Assembly: GCA_033065855.1 (NCBI GenBank)
Contig: JAVXUO010002897.1
Span: 124,001 to 188,000, forward strand
Length of the DNA stretch: 64,000 nt
Reading direction: 5' to 3'
Origin: Escallonia rubra
Lineage: Eukaryota; Streptophyta; Magnoliopsida; Escalloniales; Escalloniaceae
Position numbers and translations under genes: made by a program. How positions within the stretch are numbered: position 1 is the stretch's first letter; each line of letters begins with the position of its first letter. The notes beneath the pieces are model-generated. The model saw only the letters and a list, made by a program, of their open reading frames with translations, did not search any database and was not told where the DNA came from. Shown here piece by piece: positions 34,691 through 46,844 of this stretch.

Positions 34691-36539
34691 ACTAAATATA
34701 TGAGGTACTGGCATTATGTGACGCGGGGGGGGGGGGGGGGGGGGGGAAGGAGAGAGAGAGAGAAAAGAAAAGCAAATCATAGTTAAAAAGTTGAGTGAAT
34801 TCAATTTTAAAAGTTAAAATTGTAAAGTCCACATTGCAAGTTCTGAGAGTCTCCAAGTAAGCGGTAACTGAACAACATTTTCTAAGCTTCAACTTTCGCG
34901 CGTGCCAGTGTATAAAATTAGATTTCAAAATTTTCTCAATTACTTGTAGGAAATAATTATTACTTCTGCATTAACATTCCACATCTTTTCTTTTAATACA
35001 TATGGTTTTTGGAAGCGTACATTCTTTTCTTTTATTTTTTTTGAATAGAAAGAAACTCAGTGATGTCAAGAAAGTAGGTTTGTAATGTACGTAGAGGTGA
35101 CACAAATGATATAGTCTGAACCAGCTGCTATGTGAACAAGTGTGGGAAATAATAAGGGCAAAGACCAATGCTTCCCAGATAGAGCCTGACGAGTGGCCAA
35201 TAGTGCAAGGGGGAGGCGAGGGCGCAGAGTGAATAGGGATTGACAATCAGTAGTCTAATGCTAAGATCTACATGTCAAGGTCCAGAGTCAAGATTTGAAG
35301 TTAAGGTCTTAATTCACGAGTTTTCTCTCTCAAGAATTCTTTAGTTCTGAAGGTTTAGAGTGAGAAAATGAGATTTTGAAATTGAATTCAAACTGTCCAA
35401 AGTTCAAAGTCCATTACTTGTAGCCAAATGAGACGCCATGTCGTCAAGCGGCATGTGGCACTCCATGGGAGTGACACCTTACCGGGGGGCCACAAATCGG
35501 TGCTCCATGGACTATTAGTTGATAAGAAATTCGCTTTGTCCTGTCTTCCATAGCTTTGCTATGATTTTCTAGGAAGACTGGCTCACACAACATCGGTTGG
35601 CTAAAGAACGCTCTTAATTTAGCCATCATTTCATTTTTATGCCCTTATTGAGTCCCACAGGGGACGTCAAGAGACGTAGAGAATCAGACAATGGTGGGGG
35701 AGGCCTGATGCCTCACTATGAGACAGACTAGAATCGATGCACTCTCGAGACATATTTCCATATTAGAGCAACCCAAGGGTCATGATCTTGGGATCGATGA
35801 TCATAGGTTATGTGAGTGCGACAATGTCACAGCTCAAGCGTCCTTAGTGTGACATTAGGCGCCCAATGTGGATATAATGTCTCAAAGAACAAACCATTCC
35901 CACTGCGAAAGATTCTCATGTCGAAGCACTGCAAGCTAAGCCCTTTGGATGTCATCTGCTCTGAAGAGCGAGTCAATCCATATTTCTCGTCCAAGACGAG
36001 GTGTGCATGGTGTAGTGATGTATGAACCAATGCCAGAATTGTGGTGGTGCAACAAAGTACATGGGGCATGACATAGTACATGGATGTATAAGTGGCAAGG
36101 TGCATAGCCACGACGAGAAATGTGCGGTGGCAAGGGGCACACTTAATGGAGATGAAACGGGGGCACGATCATTGAGTCTTGTACGGGGCACATGATACAA
36201 CGACAACGCATGGGCACAACTGAGAGAAGCAATGCCGGGGCACGTATAGCAGGAGGCAGTGCTCAGGCACGTTCAGCCATCATGGCGTTTGAGCGTAGCA
36301 TGAGCATAGCATTAGGGGCACGTAACGTGGAGATAACACTCGAACGCTGTTAGGCTCATCACCCTTTTTTTGGTTGTAGTTGAAACATTTCCTTAATATA
36401 ACAATTTAACAAAAGTCTTTCTAGTTATTTGACGTTTATCAATCTTAAAAAAGTAAAATTGCATAAATAGAGCTATCCACTGTCCAATTAAGAAGGTTAT
36501 ACCTGTAAATTACTAATATAAGAGTTATACAGTCCCGTC

Positions 36540-37317
36540 CATAGTTATCAATATTGTACTGGTACTGGCCGTACCGGTCGATACGTACTGTTTTTACCTT
36601 CTATTGGTACGGTACGCTTACATTTTATACCGGTCAAAATACCGCTCAGTACCGGTTGTACCGGCCAAGAACTACGTATCGGCCATGTAACAACCGATAT
36701 ATTATGTTTTGTACCGGTTCCTTAAAAACTGTAAAAGTAACAAATTTTGTTAAAAATTTTGTAAATTGACTATAGAAAGACTAAATAGAAAAAATTCTCT
36801 AAGTTCTTTTATACCTATCAAAGCCTATGTAGCTTATTGCTCATAATATTCACCTAACTTTGATTTACTTTATACCTAAAAGTTTTGATCATATTCTTTC
36901 ATCTATATGATGTACTGTTTTATACACATGTAGCAAGCACATACACGCACACGTGCATACACCAAAAAAAAGCTTATTCTTGAACCTGAAGACGTTATTA
37001 TTGAACAAAAATTTTATTCTTAGATAAGAATTTGCCAATGAGATAGTTTAAAAGGGGGGATAATCCTAAAAGAGGTAATTTAATTAAAAAAAGTTATTTA
37101 TTTTATTTGAAATTAACATAATTCAAATTTTATAAGACAAACAATTTATTCTAGAGGAGCCATTAGTAAAACAATATATGTACATTTTATTAGTTAGCCA
37201 ATGAATGAATATTACAGATGTATATTATTGATGAAAAATTTAAAACGGTACCGGTACCGAGACGTACCATCTTATGAAAAAAAACGGTACACACTTCGGT
37301 ACGGTATTCATAACTAT
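36540..37317. mobile_element. Mutator-like non-autonomous element, 9-bp TSD AGTCCCGTC
   Basis: AGTCCCGTC occurs at 36531-36539 and 37318-37326. The ends are inverted: CATAGTTATCAATA on the left and TATTCATAACTAT on the right. Both B (near 58215) and the third unit (near 55545) show the uninterrupted site. Internal DNA is rich in GTACCGGTACC-like phrases. A 9-bp TSD fits Mutator-like elements. It sits about 390 bp upstream of the copy A start codon. Confidence 0.75.
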
Positions 37318-37602
37318 AGTCCCGTCGGTATATACATGATATCTTGCTTTGCATGCAAAACAACAACATGACCACTAACATTTGAAATGAACTTTTGTTA
37401 CTACCCTTAACGTAAAATTAGACGTGACCACGAAATTTGCGTTGCATCTGGTCCATTTGGGGTGAGCGTTTGAACCGACTAAGTCGAAACGACCAAACAG
37501 ACCATTGATCTCACTTGAAGAAACAAGGATTTCTCGTTTGATTTCGTGCAGACACACACGTTGGACTCGCCCCTCTGTTCCTGGTTGGTCTGACGTTTTG
37601 GC

Positions 37603-37610
37603 TATATAAA
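37603..37610 (+). promoter_or_regulatory. TATA box of TauE/SafE copy A
   Basis: TATATAAA, 94 bp before the ATG at 37704. Copy B has TATAAATA at the same distance. Confidence 0.6.
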
Positions 37611-37703
37611 TAAATAGGCAACAACGAGAGCTTATGTGAACACGAAAGCGTTTGAGACGCAGAGATTGAAAGACGACGAAGTTTAAGAGAGTATTTAACT
37701 TGG

Positions 37704-40700
37704 ATGGCGGGAATTGCTGCGAAAGGGAGATCGATCCCGACAATGGATTTGTGGAGCTTCTTCTGGGCTTCTGTTTTGGTTTCGGCAGAGAGAAGCTTGG
37801 TAAAACAGGACACTGTTACGGTTACCACGACTAGAGAGGATGAATCCGAATCGAGTTGGTTGGTTCAGTCTGCGAATTTCTTGTGGCAGCCAAACAGATT
37901 GGGCTACACACATGTTTGGCCGGTAAGTCCATACATGGATCCAATCTGTGCCATCTTTATTTCTAACTCCTCACGAATTTGCTCTGGGTTGGTTATGTGA
38001 TATCTTACATACAAAATGGTGTGAGTGGCTGCACTTGGATCTTGTCATTTTCAAAGCGAAAAAAGGACACCAAGGGATCATAATCTGGATGTGTTTCTAA
38101 TACAACTCGATTCACCCAAACTTGTTCAAACACATCCCTATTCACTTTTACCACAAAGGGTAGCATGATTTTCTAGGTAAAGTTTTCGAGTGCAAGTCTT
38201 AATTTGTCTATTAGCAATTACAAAATAGCTGGCCAAATTTTACGTAAAAATATAAAATGACGCATCTAACAAGTTACGCGGGTTTGATGCATAGAATGTG
38301 CTTGTAGCAGATATTGGTTTTATCTGCTCTTTTGGTTGGCCGAGTTGTTAATATTTGAGTTATGGGTGCCTGTAGTTGAAAATTTTAAATCTGGTGAATT
38401 TTGTGCGGAAACTGGTTTGCAGGAAATGCAATTTGGATGGAAAATTATTGTTGGTACCATTATTGGGTTCTTGGGAGCGGCTTTTGGAAGTGTTGGAGGT
38501 GTTGGCGGTGGAGGCATATTTGTTCCGATGCTTACCCTTATTATTGGGTTTGATGCAAAATCAGCGACTGCTATTTCGAAGTGTAAGAGATGTTGCTACC
38601 CAAATAACTGTTGTTCCTTATAAAGTACCTTGTTTAGATTTACGAACTTCTCTGTGTTCCCTCCTCCCTAATTTGGTTGTATGACGCAAGGGCGGAAGAA
38701 AACATGTAAAGGTTTTTGGTTTGGCCAAAGTAGCCTGGCTTTGCCTGAAATTTTTCTATATTAAATTTTAGAGCCATTGGATGGCAAGATTTCTTTTTCT
38801 ATCATGGTTAACAACTTCTATCCTTTACACATTTTTTTTTTCTTTCAGGTATGATTATGGGTGCTGCAGCCTCAACTGTTTACTATAATCTTAAGTTGAG
38901 GCATCCCACGCTTGATATGCCTATCATCGACTATGACTTGGCGCTGCTCATACAACCAATGCTCATGCTTGGCATTAGTATTGGAGTTGCGTTCAATGTG
39001 ATTTTTGCTGACTGGATGGTCACAGTTCTGCTAATTATTCTCTTTATGGGTAATGAGCCATTGTATCAGCATTTTTGCTAAACATTCTAAACCGTAACGC
39101 TTACATTTCACACGATTGTTTGCAGGCACATCGACCAAAGCCTTCTTTCGAGGTGTTGAGACATGGAATAAGGAAACAATTATGAAAAAGGTTGTCGTGA
39201 GTTTTGTGCTTTTTACCTGTTAAATATGGTGGAATTGAAAGCTATAGAGTATATTCAGTAGCCTATCCGTTTAAATCTGCTGAAATGGGTCATTCTACAT
39301 ATAAGATGGACTTTTTCTGCAGGAAATATTATGACAACAAAGGAATGCTTTTTATAATTGTGGTTTCTATGTACACCAGGTTTACTTGATATAGTTGTTG
39401 ATTCTGAAAATTGAAATTTTCTCTTTCAGGAGGCTGCTCAGCGCCTGGCGGCAAACGGTGGGTTGAGTCATTCTGCCCTCTATTTACTAAGTCTTAAAGA
39501 GGCTACGTAGTTTTCCTAATTATTTATTATTTTTGTGTGAACTAAGGGTATATGAATGTCCTATGTTGTCAGCATCCGGGAATGAAGAAGCAGAATACAA
39601 ACTTCTTCCAGGTGGCCCCAGTAATGGAACTGGAAACGGGACCAACAGCTCTGCAGAACCAGAGGTGAGAATGATCTGAGTAGCTTATTTTCTTTTCAAA
39701 ATCTGGATGCCTAACATTTTAGTCTATCAGGTCTCTGTTCTCGATAATGTTTGCTGGAAAGAATTTGGGCTTCTTGTTTTTGTTTGGGTTGCATTTCTTG
39801 CGCTGCAGATCATTAAGGTTCTCATTCTCACCCATTGGAGTGTCCTCCTGGAGTTATATTTCATTAAGCATTTCACATAGCAATTTCTCTGACCTTTGTA
39901 AGAATATGCTGACTCTCTGTGTTTTTTGTCGGAAAACAGAACTATACTTCTACTTGCTCAGCAGCATATTGGGTAGTGAACCTGTTGCAGGTACCATCTA
40001 ATGATATGATCATACGCAAAGATAGCAAGACATTTTGACTTCACATACGTCTGAATGTTTGTCTTCTCAATGGATTTAAGCATTGTGGTTTAAACTTTAA
40101 TATGTCACGTACTAGCATCGTCAGAATGAACTTCAAGGTTGCTGAATAGATCTGTTTTCAATCCATTCACCTCGTGTAGGTTCCAGTTTCTTTTGGAGTA
40201 TCTGGTTATGAGGCGATTAGCTTGTACAAGGGAAAGAGAGTAATTTCTTCCAGGGGAACTGACGACTCCGACCTTCGAGTGCACCAGCTGTTTCTGTAGT
40301 GCTACTGGGGTGTTCGGGCTGGTATGGTTGGGGGGCTGCTTGGTCTTGGTGGAGGATTTATCATGGGTCCACTATTTTTGGAGCTGGGAGTCCCTCCTCA
40401 GGTGAGTTTGTGCTTCTTCAAAAATAAACTATGGAGGTGGCAGGTTATTGTTTTCCTTTCATTTGCTAGTCAGTTGGTGTTTTCCACGGAGGTAAGAAAC
40501 TAGAGGCCTAGCAAGATGGAAAATTCTGTTAATAGAGGCCGATTAGTTGGCCCCAAGTTTGTGTTAATAGAGATTGAGCTGACCCCCCTTAGATTTCGCT
40601 CAATGTTGGGACCCCATAAAATACATTTGTCTGAAAATTCTGAGGTTTTGTCTTTTGCCATGTATAACTTTCAGATTGGACTCGTCTGACAGTTAAAAGA

Positions 40701-41897
40701 CATTTACAACTTATCGCGACTAAACCATTTTGAAAATGAATTAAAATTTTGGATTTGATTCAAGTGACTAAACAATACACCTTCGCTTTCTACTTCTTTC
40801 TTGTCAAGGGACCTTTCTGATGAGGGCATTTCCAAAGACCACAACAGAAGTGGCTCCGTCCTTGCCCTTTACTTTTCCATGAGCATTCTAGTGCCATGAC
40901 TGCTCCGTGTACTACTCCAGCCACCGTTATTCGATGGAAAATTATCTCAATTGCTATGGAGTGCATGCTGTCATTTCTAACTCCTGTGGTAGTTCAAGAA
41001 ACTAATATAAGATAGATACGATTAACTTTTTAGTCATAGCCATTTTTCTGTTTTTCCTGGGTGACCTGGAGGAGTACTAATCAGAGTTCCGATACCAACT
41101 AAAAGTTGTTTAATGGCAGATCTTTATACTCCCATTATCATAGTTTAAGCCCTAGAAGTATGTTTATATGTGGCCTTGAACCTCTTGATATACATTGTGC
41201 AGGTTTCAAGTGCCACGGCCACCTTTGCTATGATGTTCTCCTCATCAATGTCTGTCGTAGAATATTACCTTATAAAACGTTTTCCAGTTCCATATGGTGA
41301 GTGCTTTTCCCAACAGCAATTTTTCTCTAAGCTGGTGTTCCTTCCTTTCTTTCCTTCCCTGGAGAAGTAAGTTGATTGAAAAAGGTATTCATTAGTAGCG
41401 GCCTCACGGAAGGAAAAGTAATACTGATTTGGATTTAAAGAGGGAGTGAACTGCAATCGAGTTTCTGGTGAACTAAGAATAATTTAATGGATTTGGCAGC
41501 TCTCTACTTTCTTGCTTGGGCAACAGTTGCTGCTCTCATTGGGCAACATGTTGTGAGAAGACTGATCAATATCCTAGGAAGGGCATCCCTAATCATCTTC
41601 ATTCTGGCCTTTACTATCTTTGTGAGCGCAATCTCATTAGGTGAGCACCAACCTTCTTGATCAATTGGATTAGTGAATATATGATCACGTGAAGTTCTTG
41701 CCATTCCAGCATTCTGTTTCATACGCTGTTTGCTACATTGAATATCTGCCTGCCAGTGCCAATTTGACGTTCTGTTTCTTACACTGTTTCCATCTTCGAT
41801 TTGTATGGCAGGTGGCGTTGGCATTTCAAACATGATCGTGAAGATTGAGGATCACGATTACATGGGTTTCGAGAACCTCTGCAAGTACGAGGCTTAA
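37704..41897 (+). pseudogene. Sulfite exporter TauE/SafE-family membrane protein, copy A (one premature stop)
   Basis: Twelve exons with GT-AG borders: 37704-37922, 38423-38582, 38849-39049, 39126-39190, 39430-39457, 39573-39664, 39731-39817, 39940-39990, 40180-40401, 41203-41296, 41500-41640, 41812-41897 (1446 nt, 481 codons plus stop). The order and motifs match Arabidopsis At2g25737-type proteins: an N-terminal hydrophobic signal/TM stretch (residues ~15-30), then HVWPEMQFGW, the first TauE repeat [33 protein letters not shown], the second repeat [40 protein letters not shown], and the C-terminus MGFENLCKYEA. The family transports organosulfonates, sulfite or other anions; plant substrates are mostly unknown. 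A TAG at 40297-40299 (codon 341, exon 9) interrupts it just before the second TauE motif, in a small cluster of changes relative to B. Translation is predicted to lose the C-terminal third. Confidence 0.8.
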
Positions 41898-42572
41898 CAT
41901 CTCAAGCACTTCTGCAACTTATTGGCACCGAATCATGCTCCTCAGGGTTGCTAGAGTTGGCCTTGAGCTTGTGCCATTTCTTGAGACATTATTTGAACTC
42001 TTTGCCACTGAAAATTTATTATGTGTCCCTCACACTGGCACCATCAAAGACGCTTCTGCTCCGAGCAGACACAGGAAATAGAAATGAGAATCTATTTTTT
42101 TGCAGAAATATTTGTGGAAAATTATGTTAATTTCTTTCGTTTCTCCTCTTGTAGCTTGAGTTACAAAATAGAAGTCCCTACCTACAGCATCTCCCATGCT
42201 AGGTTATAGTAATACTGTGGTCCATTACTGGATGCCAATCTTCTGTGAGCATCAGGATTCTTAATTTCTCTCAGGACTGTGGTATGTAGTGCATTCATGG
42301 GCACATGGCTAACAGTAGGCCAGGGTTGCATCCTTACCAGGAGCATTTATCATCACCTCCAATATATTTATTGAAGATTCAAAACCAAGTGGGCCTGTTT
42401 GAGTCCACTCGTAGCCATAATGTAACCTTACCCACCCCACATCCCAACCCCACGCCTAACTTGATGCACGTTTTGCAAATGAAAGAATTTTTTTTTGAAG
42501 ATTCTGAATTGTCATTATAATTGAAGTACATGTTCCCACGACACTGCAGATTGGCAAAGACATTATCCTATT

Positions 42573-44484
42573 CGGGGCGGAATCAGGGGTGCGGAATCAA
42601 GGGTGCAAAAATTATATTGAATTCATCAATTTTTTTTATTAAAAACAGAGTGCACTTAAATTGAACTCAAAATAGTTCCCCCTAATACAATGATTTCATA
42701 TAATTAACTGAGAATCAAAGTCCACCATTAATATAGAGATAATTCTCAAATCTCACACAACCCAGATCCTATTCATAAAACCCTTCAATATCCGGCAGAC
42801 AAGAAAACCTTAATAGCAAAAGAAACCCAAAACAACTCAGCTACATTTATCAACCTAACCCTCAAAAAATACAAAATCACAGGGCCCATATCAACCAAAA
42901 TTGAACTCAAAATAATAGTGCCATTACCACCCAACTAGAGATGTCAATGGGCCGGGCTTGGGCCAGGCCAGCCCAAGCCCAGCGGGCCTCCAACAAAACC
43001 GGGCCGGGCCGGGCCTGAAAACTGGTATATTTGGGCCTAGTCCAAGCCCTGGCTTTAGGCCCCATATTTAGGGCCGGGCTTGGGTCGGGCCCAGGCCCAA
43101 ACCCTCAAGGCAACAGCCACACCACACTCTCTCTCTTGGCAACACACTCACAGCGGCATAGAAGCCCACACACCGCAGTAAACAGTACGCGCGCACGCAC
43201 CCAGCTCATATGAACAGCCCCAAATCTACCTCTCAACCCACTGCCGTCTCTCTCTATATACACACTCTCACACATGGCTGCTGTACACATGCATCACACA
43301 CACACACAAAACATCACAGCCTACACAACATCATCCACTGCCAGTGGGTCTTGTTTTCTCTATTTTACAGTTTCTTTTCCTCCATTCTAATAATACAATT
43401 TCACCTTTACTTCTCTTTCATTTCCACTTACCATTTTTCTTTTTCCCTCTTTCACGCAGCCATAAATGTCCCTGTTTTAAGCTTGGCAACTTTTATGAAC
43501 CTTTGCACCTCACAGAACCACGAGCTGCCATCTTCCTACTCAAGCTGTGTAAAAAAAAAACAACTGCTGGAATCACATTTAACTTCGCCCAGAACCAGGC
43601 CAATTTCGGGCTGTGCTTTTTCCGGGCTTTTTTAGGGCCGAGCCTGGCCCGGACCATTTTTCCTGAAACCTTGGCCTGGTCCAAGGCCCTAAAAATTTGG
43701 GCCTGCACTGTTCATACCAGGGTAGGGCCAGCCCGGGCTTTTTTCGGGCCGGGTAGGGCTGGGCCGCGGGCCGCCCGGCCCGTTTGACATCTCTACGCCC
43801 AACCTGAAAATAATTCCACAACCCAAGATTAATTTAATAGAATTCAATGATAAAGTTCAAGAAAACAATACCCGAATCAGAAAAAATTGGAAAACAGATT
43901 CGTATCTAATAGGTACGGGCGTACAGCCAAAGATCTATTAACAAAAATAATTAACAGTATAAACCAAACAGACAAGTACAACATTAAACCAATGAAAGAT
44001 GGTACCTTGACAACACAAGAAAACAAGGGGCTCTAATGTCAAAACGGGACAAAATATGGAACTGCACAGTCTGCACTAAGAGTACTTTGTTTACTTCTTC
44101 AGATTGAAATCTTCAGTAGCAGACTAGTAGTAGCAATCGAAGAGCGGGAGCCTCGTCAGAGTCGTCGCGGAGTAGCCTGAGCGGCTGAGCCTTCCTTCAG
44201 TCGCGTCGCGGTCGGCGTCAAATCTGGTCGGAGTTCATCACAGTCGTCGCCTCGTCACGGAGTTCCAGATCTGGTCACGGTCGTCGATGTAGTCAAGCCG
44301 TCAATGGCCTTGCCGACGGTCATGGTCCTCATGATCACGATAAGTGAGAGAGAGACTGTCGAGTGGCGACTGGTGTGGGTCTCGGTGAATGGGGTCTTAG
44401 TGTAATTCCCGAAGAAAAAAAAATCAAAAGTTCAGGGGGTGCTTCAGCCCCCCCCCCCTTTATTACCATGTAGTTCCGCCCCTG
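42573..44484. mobile_element. Non-autonomous hAT-type element, 1.9 kb, downstream of copy A
   Basis: TSD ATCCTATT at 42565-42572 and ATCCTACT at 44485-44492 (7 of 8 match). Termini: CGGGGCGGAATC on the left; on the right, reverse-complemented, CAGGGGCGGAACTAC. Unit B has a single ATCCTACT near 63898 followed by the same right flank, supporting insertion after duplication; the left flanks are too diverged to align. The interior has no transposase. A GTCG-rich, gene-like stretch near 44140-44330 may be captured sequence. It hosts a nested element at 42936-43795. Confidence 0.7.
42936..43795. mobile_element. Nested hAT-type MITE, 860 bp
   Basis: TSD CACCCAAC at 42928-42935 and CGCCCAAC at 43796-43803 (7 of 8). 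Inverted ends TAGAGATGTCAATGGGCCGG / TAGAGATGTCAAACGGGCCG. Subterminal GGGCCGGGC repeats. The interior is low-complexity with (CA)n and pyrimidine tracts. Confidence 0.8.
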
Positions 44485-45009
44485 ATCCTACTTCTATTTT
44501 GTCACTATCTTTATTGTGGGGTTTGGTTGGGCCAAACTACCAGCCATCAAGATGTTTCGACGTGGAAGTTTTCTTTCCCAAACAAAGTAAGAATCTTTGG
44601 CCGGAGTGTCTGCACTGATTCGTTACCAGCTATTAAAGCCTGACTTATATAGCGTTTCATTTATTCAATAAGAATTTAAGTTTTTAGAATAAATGATAAC
44701 CTAATAATTGTGAAAAAAAGACTCTCAATCAATAACACACAAGAGAGAGAAACACCAACTTCTCTCTAGAAAACATGTAAGCAATGCAACAATGATGAAG
44801 AAGACGACGGAAGGAATGGCATCAAGACGCTCTTCGTGACTTCGAGGCCTTGTTAAAGACCTACTAGCAACCGATTTTGTGAGGAAAAATGGCCGAAAAC
44901 CCACATTGACAACAAACAAGAACCAAGAATTCAACCAAATCACGATCGAATCATTTTTCTAGGGTCAGATAAGCTCAAAGATGTGAATGACATCAGACCG
45001 CCTGGAAGA

Positions 45010-45150
45010 ATGGAGTCGAGTGAGGATTCTGACGAAGAGTCCAAACTCAAAGAGATGATTGAGCAGTTGCAATTACAAATTGAAGAATTAAGACAAGAAA
45101 ATGGAAAATTAAAGAACTGTATTAAATCAACCAGTGAGGGAACTGGATAG
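45010..45150 (+). pseudogene. LINE ORF1 remnant with coiled coil
   Basis: A 46-codon frame, MESSEDSDEESKLKEMIEQL followed by a heptad-like stretch (LQIEELRQENGKLK), ends in TAG. Acidic start and coiled coil fit the N-terminus of some plant LINE ORF1 proteins. A later frame at 45776-46024 (NSFVVLAREEW) may be its C-terminal part. Confidence 0.45.
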
Positions 45151-45324
45151 GACGTGTTAAATTCTAATGAAGCAATGGCATTGAATGAGGGAAGAACAAA
45201 GATTGTGTCTGAAGTGAAGACTTCAAAGAATTGGTCTGCAGGGGAGACATAGATTGGATCTAAGATGCAGAATTCGATGTCATTGAATGCGAAGTGCGTT
45301 CATACTGAATTGGGGGCACGTGGA

Positions 45325-45750
45325 TGTAGGTTCCTAAGTACACCTAGAGGGGGGTGATTAGGTGTTTTACAACTTTGAGTATAAATTAAAAACGAGATTA
45401 CAAAGTCATGACAGATATAACAATAATAAATTCAACACAGAGATTTATACTGGTTCGGCCCCACCAGCCTACGTCCAGTCCCGAAGCACTCCACACAAGG
45501 GAGACCTACTTGAGCCTTTTACTAACCAGCTAGCTTCGGGTGCTAGCTCAAACTGCAGTACAATTTCCGAAACCCTTCCAAGGTTTCCAACAATTTACAA
45601 ATGAAAAGAGAATTAGAATTGAAATACAACAAACAAACTTCTTCTTGAGTCGATGTTACAATGAATAATCTTAGACTAAGCCTTCTTAGGTGGAAAGATC
45701 TATATTATTTCAAGAACCAAACCAAGAAGCTTACAATAAACTATCTAAAA
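45325..45750. other. Unclassified repeat inserted in the second LINE
   Basis: Begins near TGTAGGTTCCTAAGTACACC and contains CACCTAGAGGGGGGTGATTA and ACTGGTTCGGCCCC phrases of a kind that recur in many plant genomes. It interrupts ORF1. Ends and class (LTR fragment, TRIM or other) are not resolved. Confidence 0.35.
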
Positions 45751-46656
45751 GATGAACTCACTCATGAGAGAATAGATGAGAATGAGAGAAGCTATGAATA
45801 TGGGAATAGAGCTCAACATAATTGAAGCTATGGAAAGTAAGAGTCTGAATGACATACATACATACATAATTACCACTGGTAATAGCTTTGTTGTACTAGC
45901 TAGGGAAGAATGGAATTCTGATATGACTGCACATGGATTTATTAGTCCAAAGAGGAGAAATCATAGCTCTTCAAGGAACAAAATGACCAGGCAAAGTGGG
46001 AATATGAGCATAACACATGCTTAAGTCATGACCACGATAGCAAGTTGGAATATTAGGGGGCTTAATGACCCTGTGAGACAAAGAGATGTCAAGAAAACTA
46101 TTGAGAGAACATAAAGTGGATTTGATGGGATTGTTGGAAACAAGAGTTAGGGAAGAAAATATTCAAAAAATTACAGCAAAATGGAGCAATGACTGGCATT
46201 TTGACTATAGTGTAAATAATAAAGGTGCATCTAGGCTGTGGATATTATGGAATGGAAAAATAATTCAGATAACAATGATGAGTAAATCTAGCCAACATCT
46301 TACTGCAAAGGTAACTATGCAAAACTCTGGAATTTCCTTTTTTCTAACACTAGTATATGCAAACAATGAGGGAGACAAGAGAAGAACCCTTTGGAGGAAT
46401 CTTTCACATGATGCTCATTCTATTGGAAGTAACCCTTGGATTGTTGCTAGGGACTTCAATATAATAAGAAATGGTCAGGAAAAGTATGGTGGCAGTGGGA
46501 CTAATAGAAGGGACATGGAAGAGTTTAACAAGTGCTTATTTGATACACACCTTAAGGACATGCCTACTTTAGGCTTGTTCTATACTTGGTGTAACAATAG
46601 AAAAGATGGATTCATCATGTGTAAATTGGATAGAGCTCTTCAAATTAAAGGTTGGA

Positions 46657-46844
46657 TGGATGTTTTTCCTTACACTAAAGTTCAAGCTTTAGAACCTGGC
46701 ATCTCTGATCATGCATTACTATTGATTAATATCATGCAAGGCGAGTCTTATGGATGTTTTTCCTTAGACTAAAGTTCAAGCTTTAGAACCTGGAATCTCT
46801 GATCATGCATTGTTAATGATTAACATCATGCAAGGTGAGTCTTA
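46657..46844 (+). repeat. 94-bp tandem duplication in the second LINE
   Basis: Copies at 46657-46750 and 46751-46844, beginning TGGATGTTTTTCCTTA and ending GAGTCTTA, with a few differences. Ninety-four is not a multiple of three, so the frame is lost. Confidence 0.9.

Larger units (their letters stand above)
34692..44640. repeat. Tandem unit A (partner B at 56372 to window end)
   Basis: Aligns with B from the GGCATTATGTG phrase (34710 and 56378), through a long non-coding upstream part, the TauE/SafE gene and its 3' flank, to at least GATGTTTCGACGTGGAAG near 44570. Unit A has two insertions that B lacks (36540-37317 and 42573-44484) and a run of 22 G at 34725-34746 where B has a shorter G/GA tract. 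Confidence 0.85.

Noticed and set aside
38336-38623. Frame beginning [10 protein letters not shown] that reads into TauE/SafE exon 2
   Set aside because: It starts in the intron; homology begins only at EMQFGW after the acceptor, and the donor GTAAGAG ends the exon.
43031-43821. Several frames of 60-147 codons on both strands
   Set aside because: They lie in the nested hAT MITE with GGGCCGGGC and (CA)n repeats; no domain.
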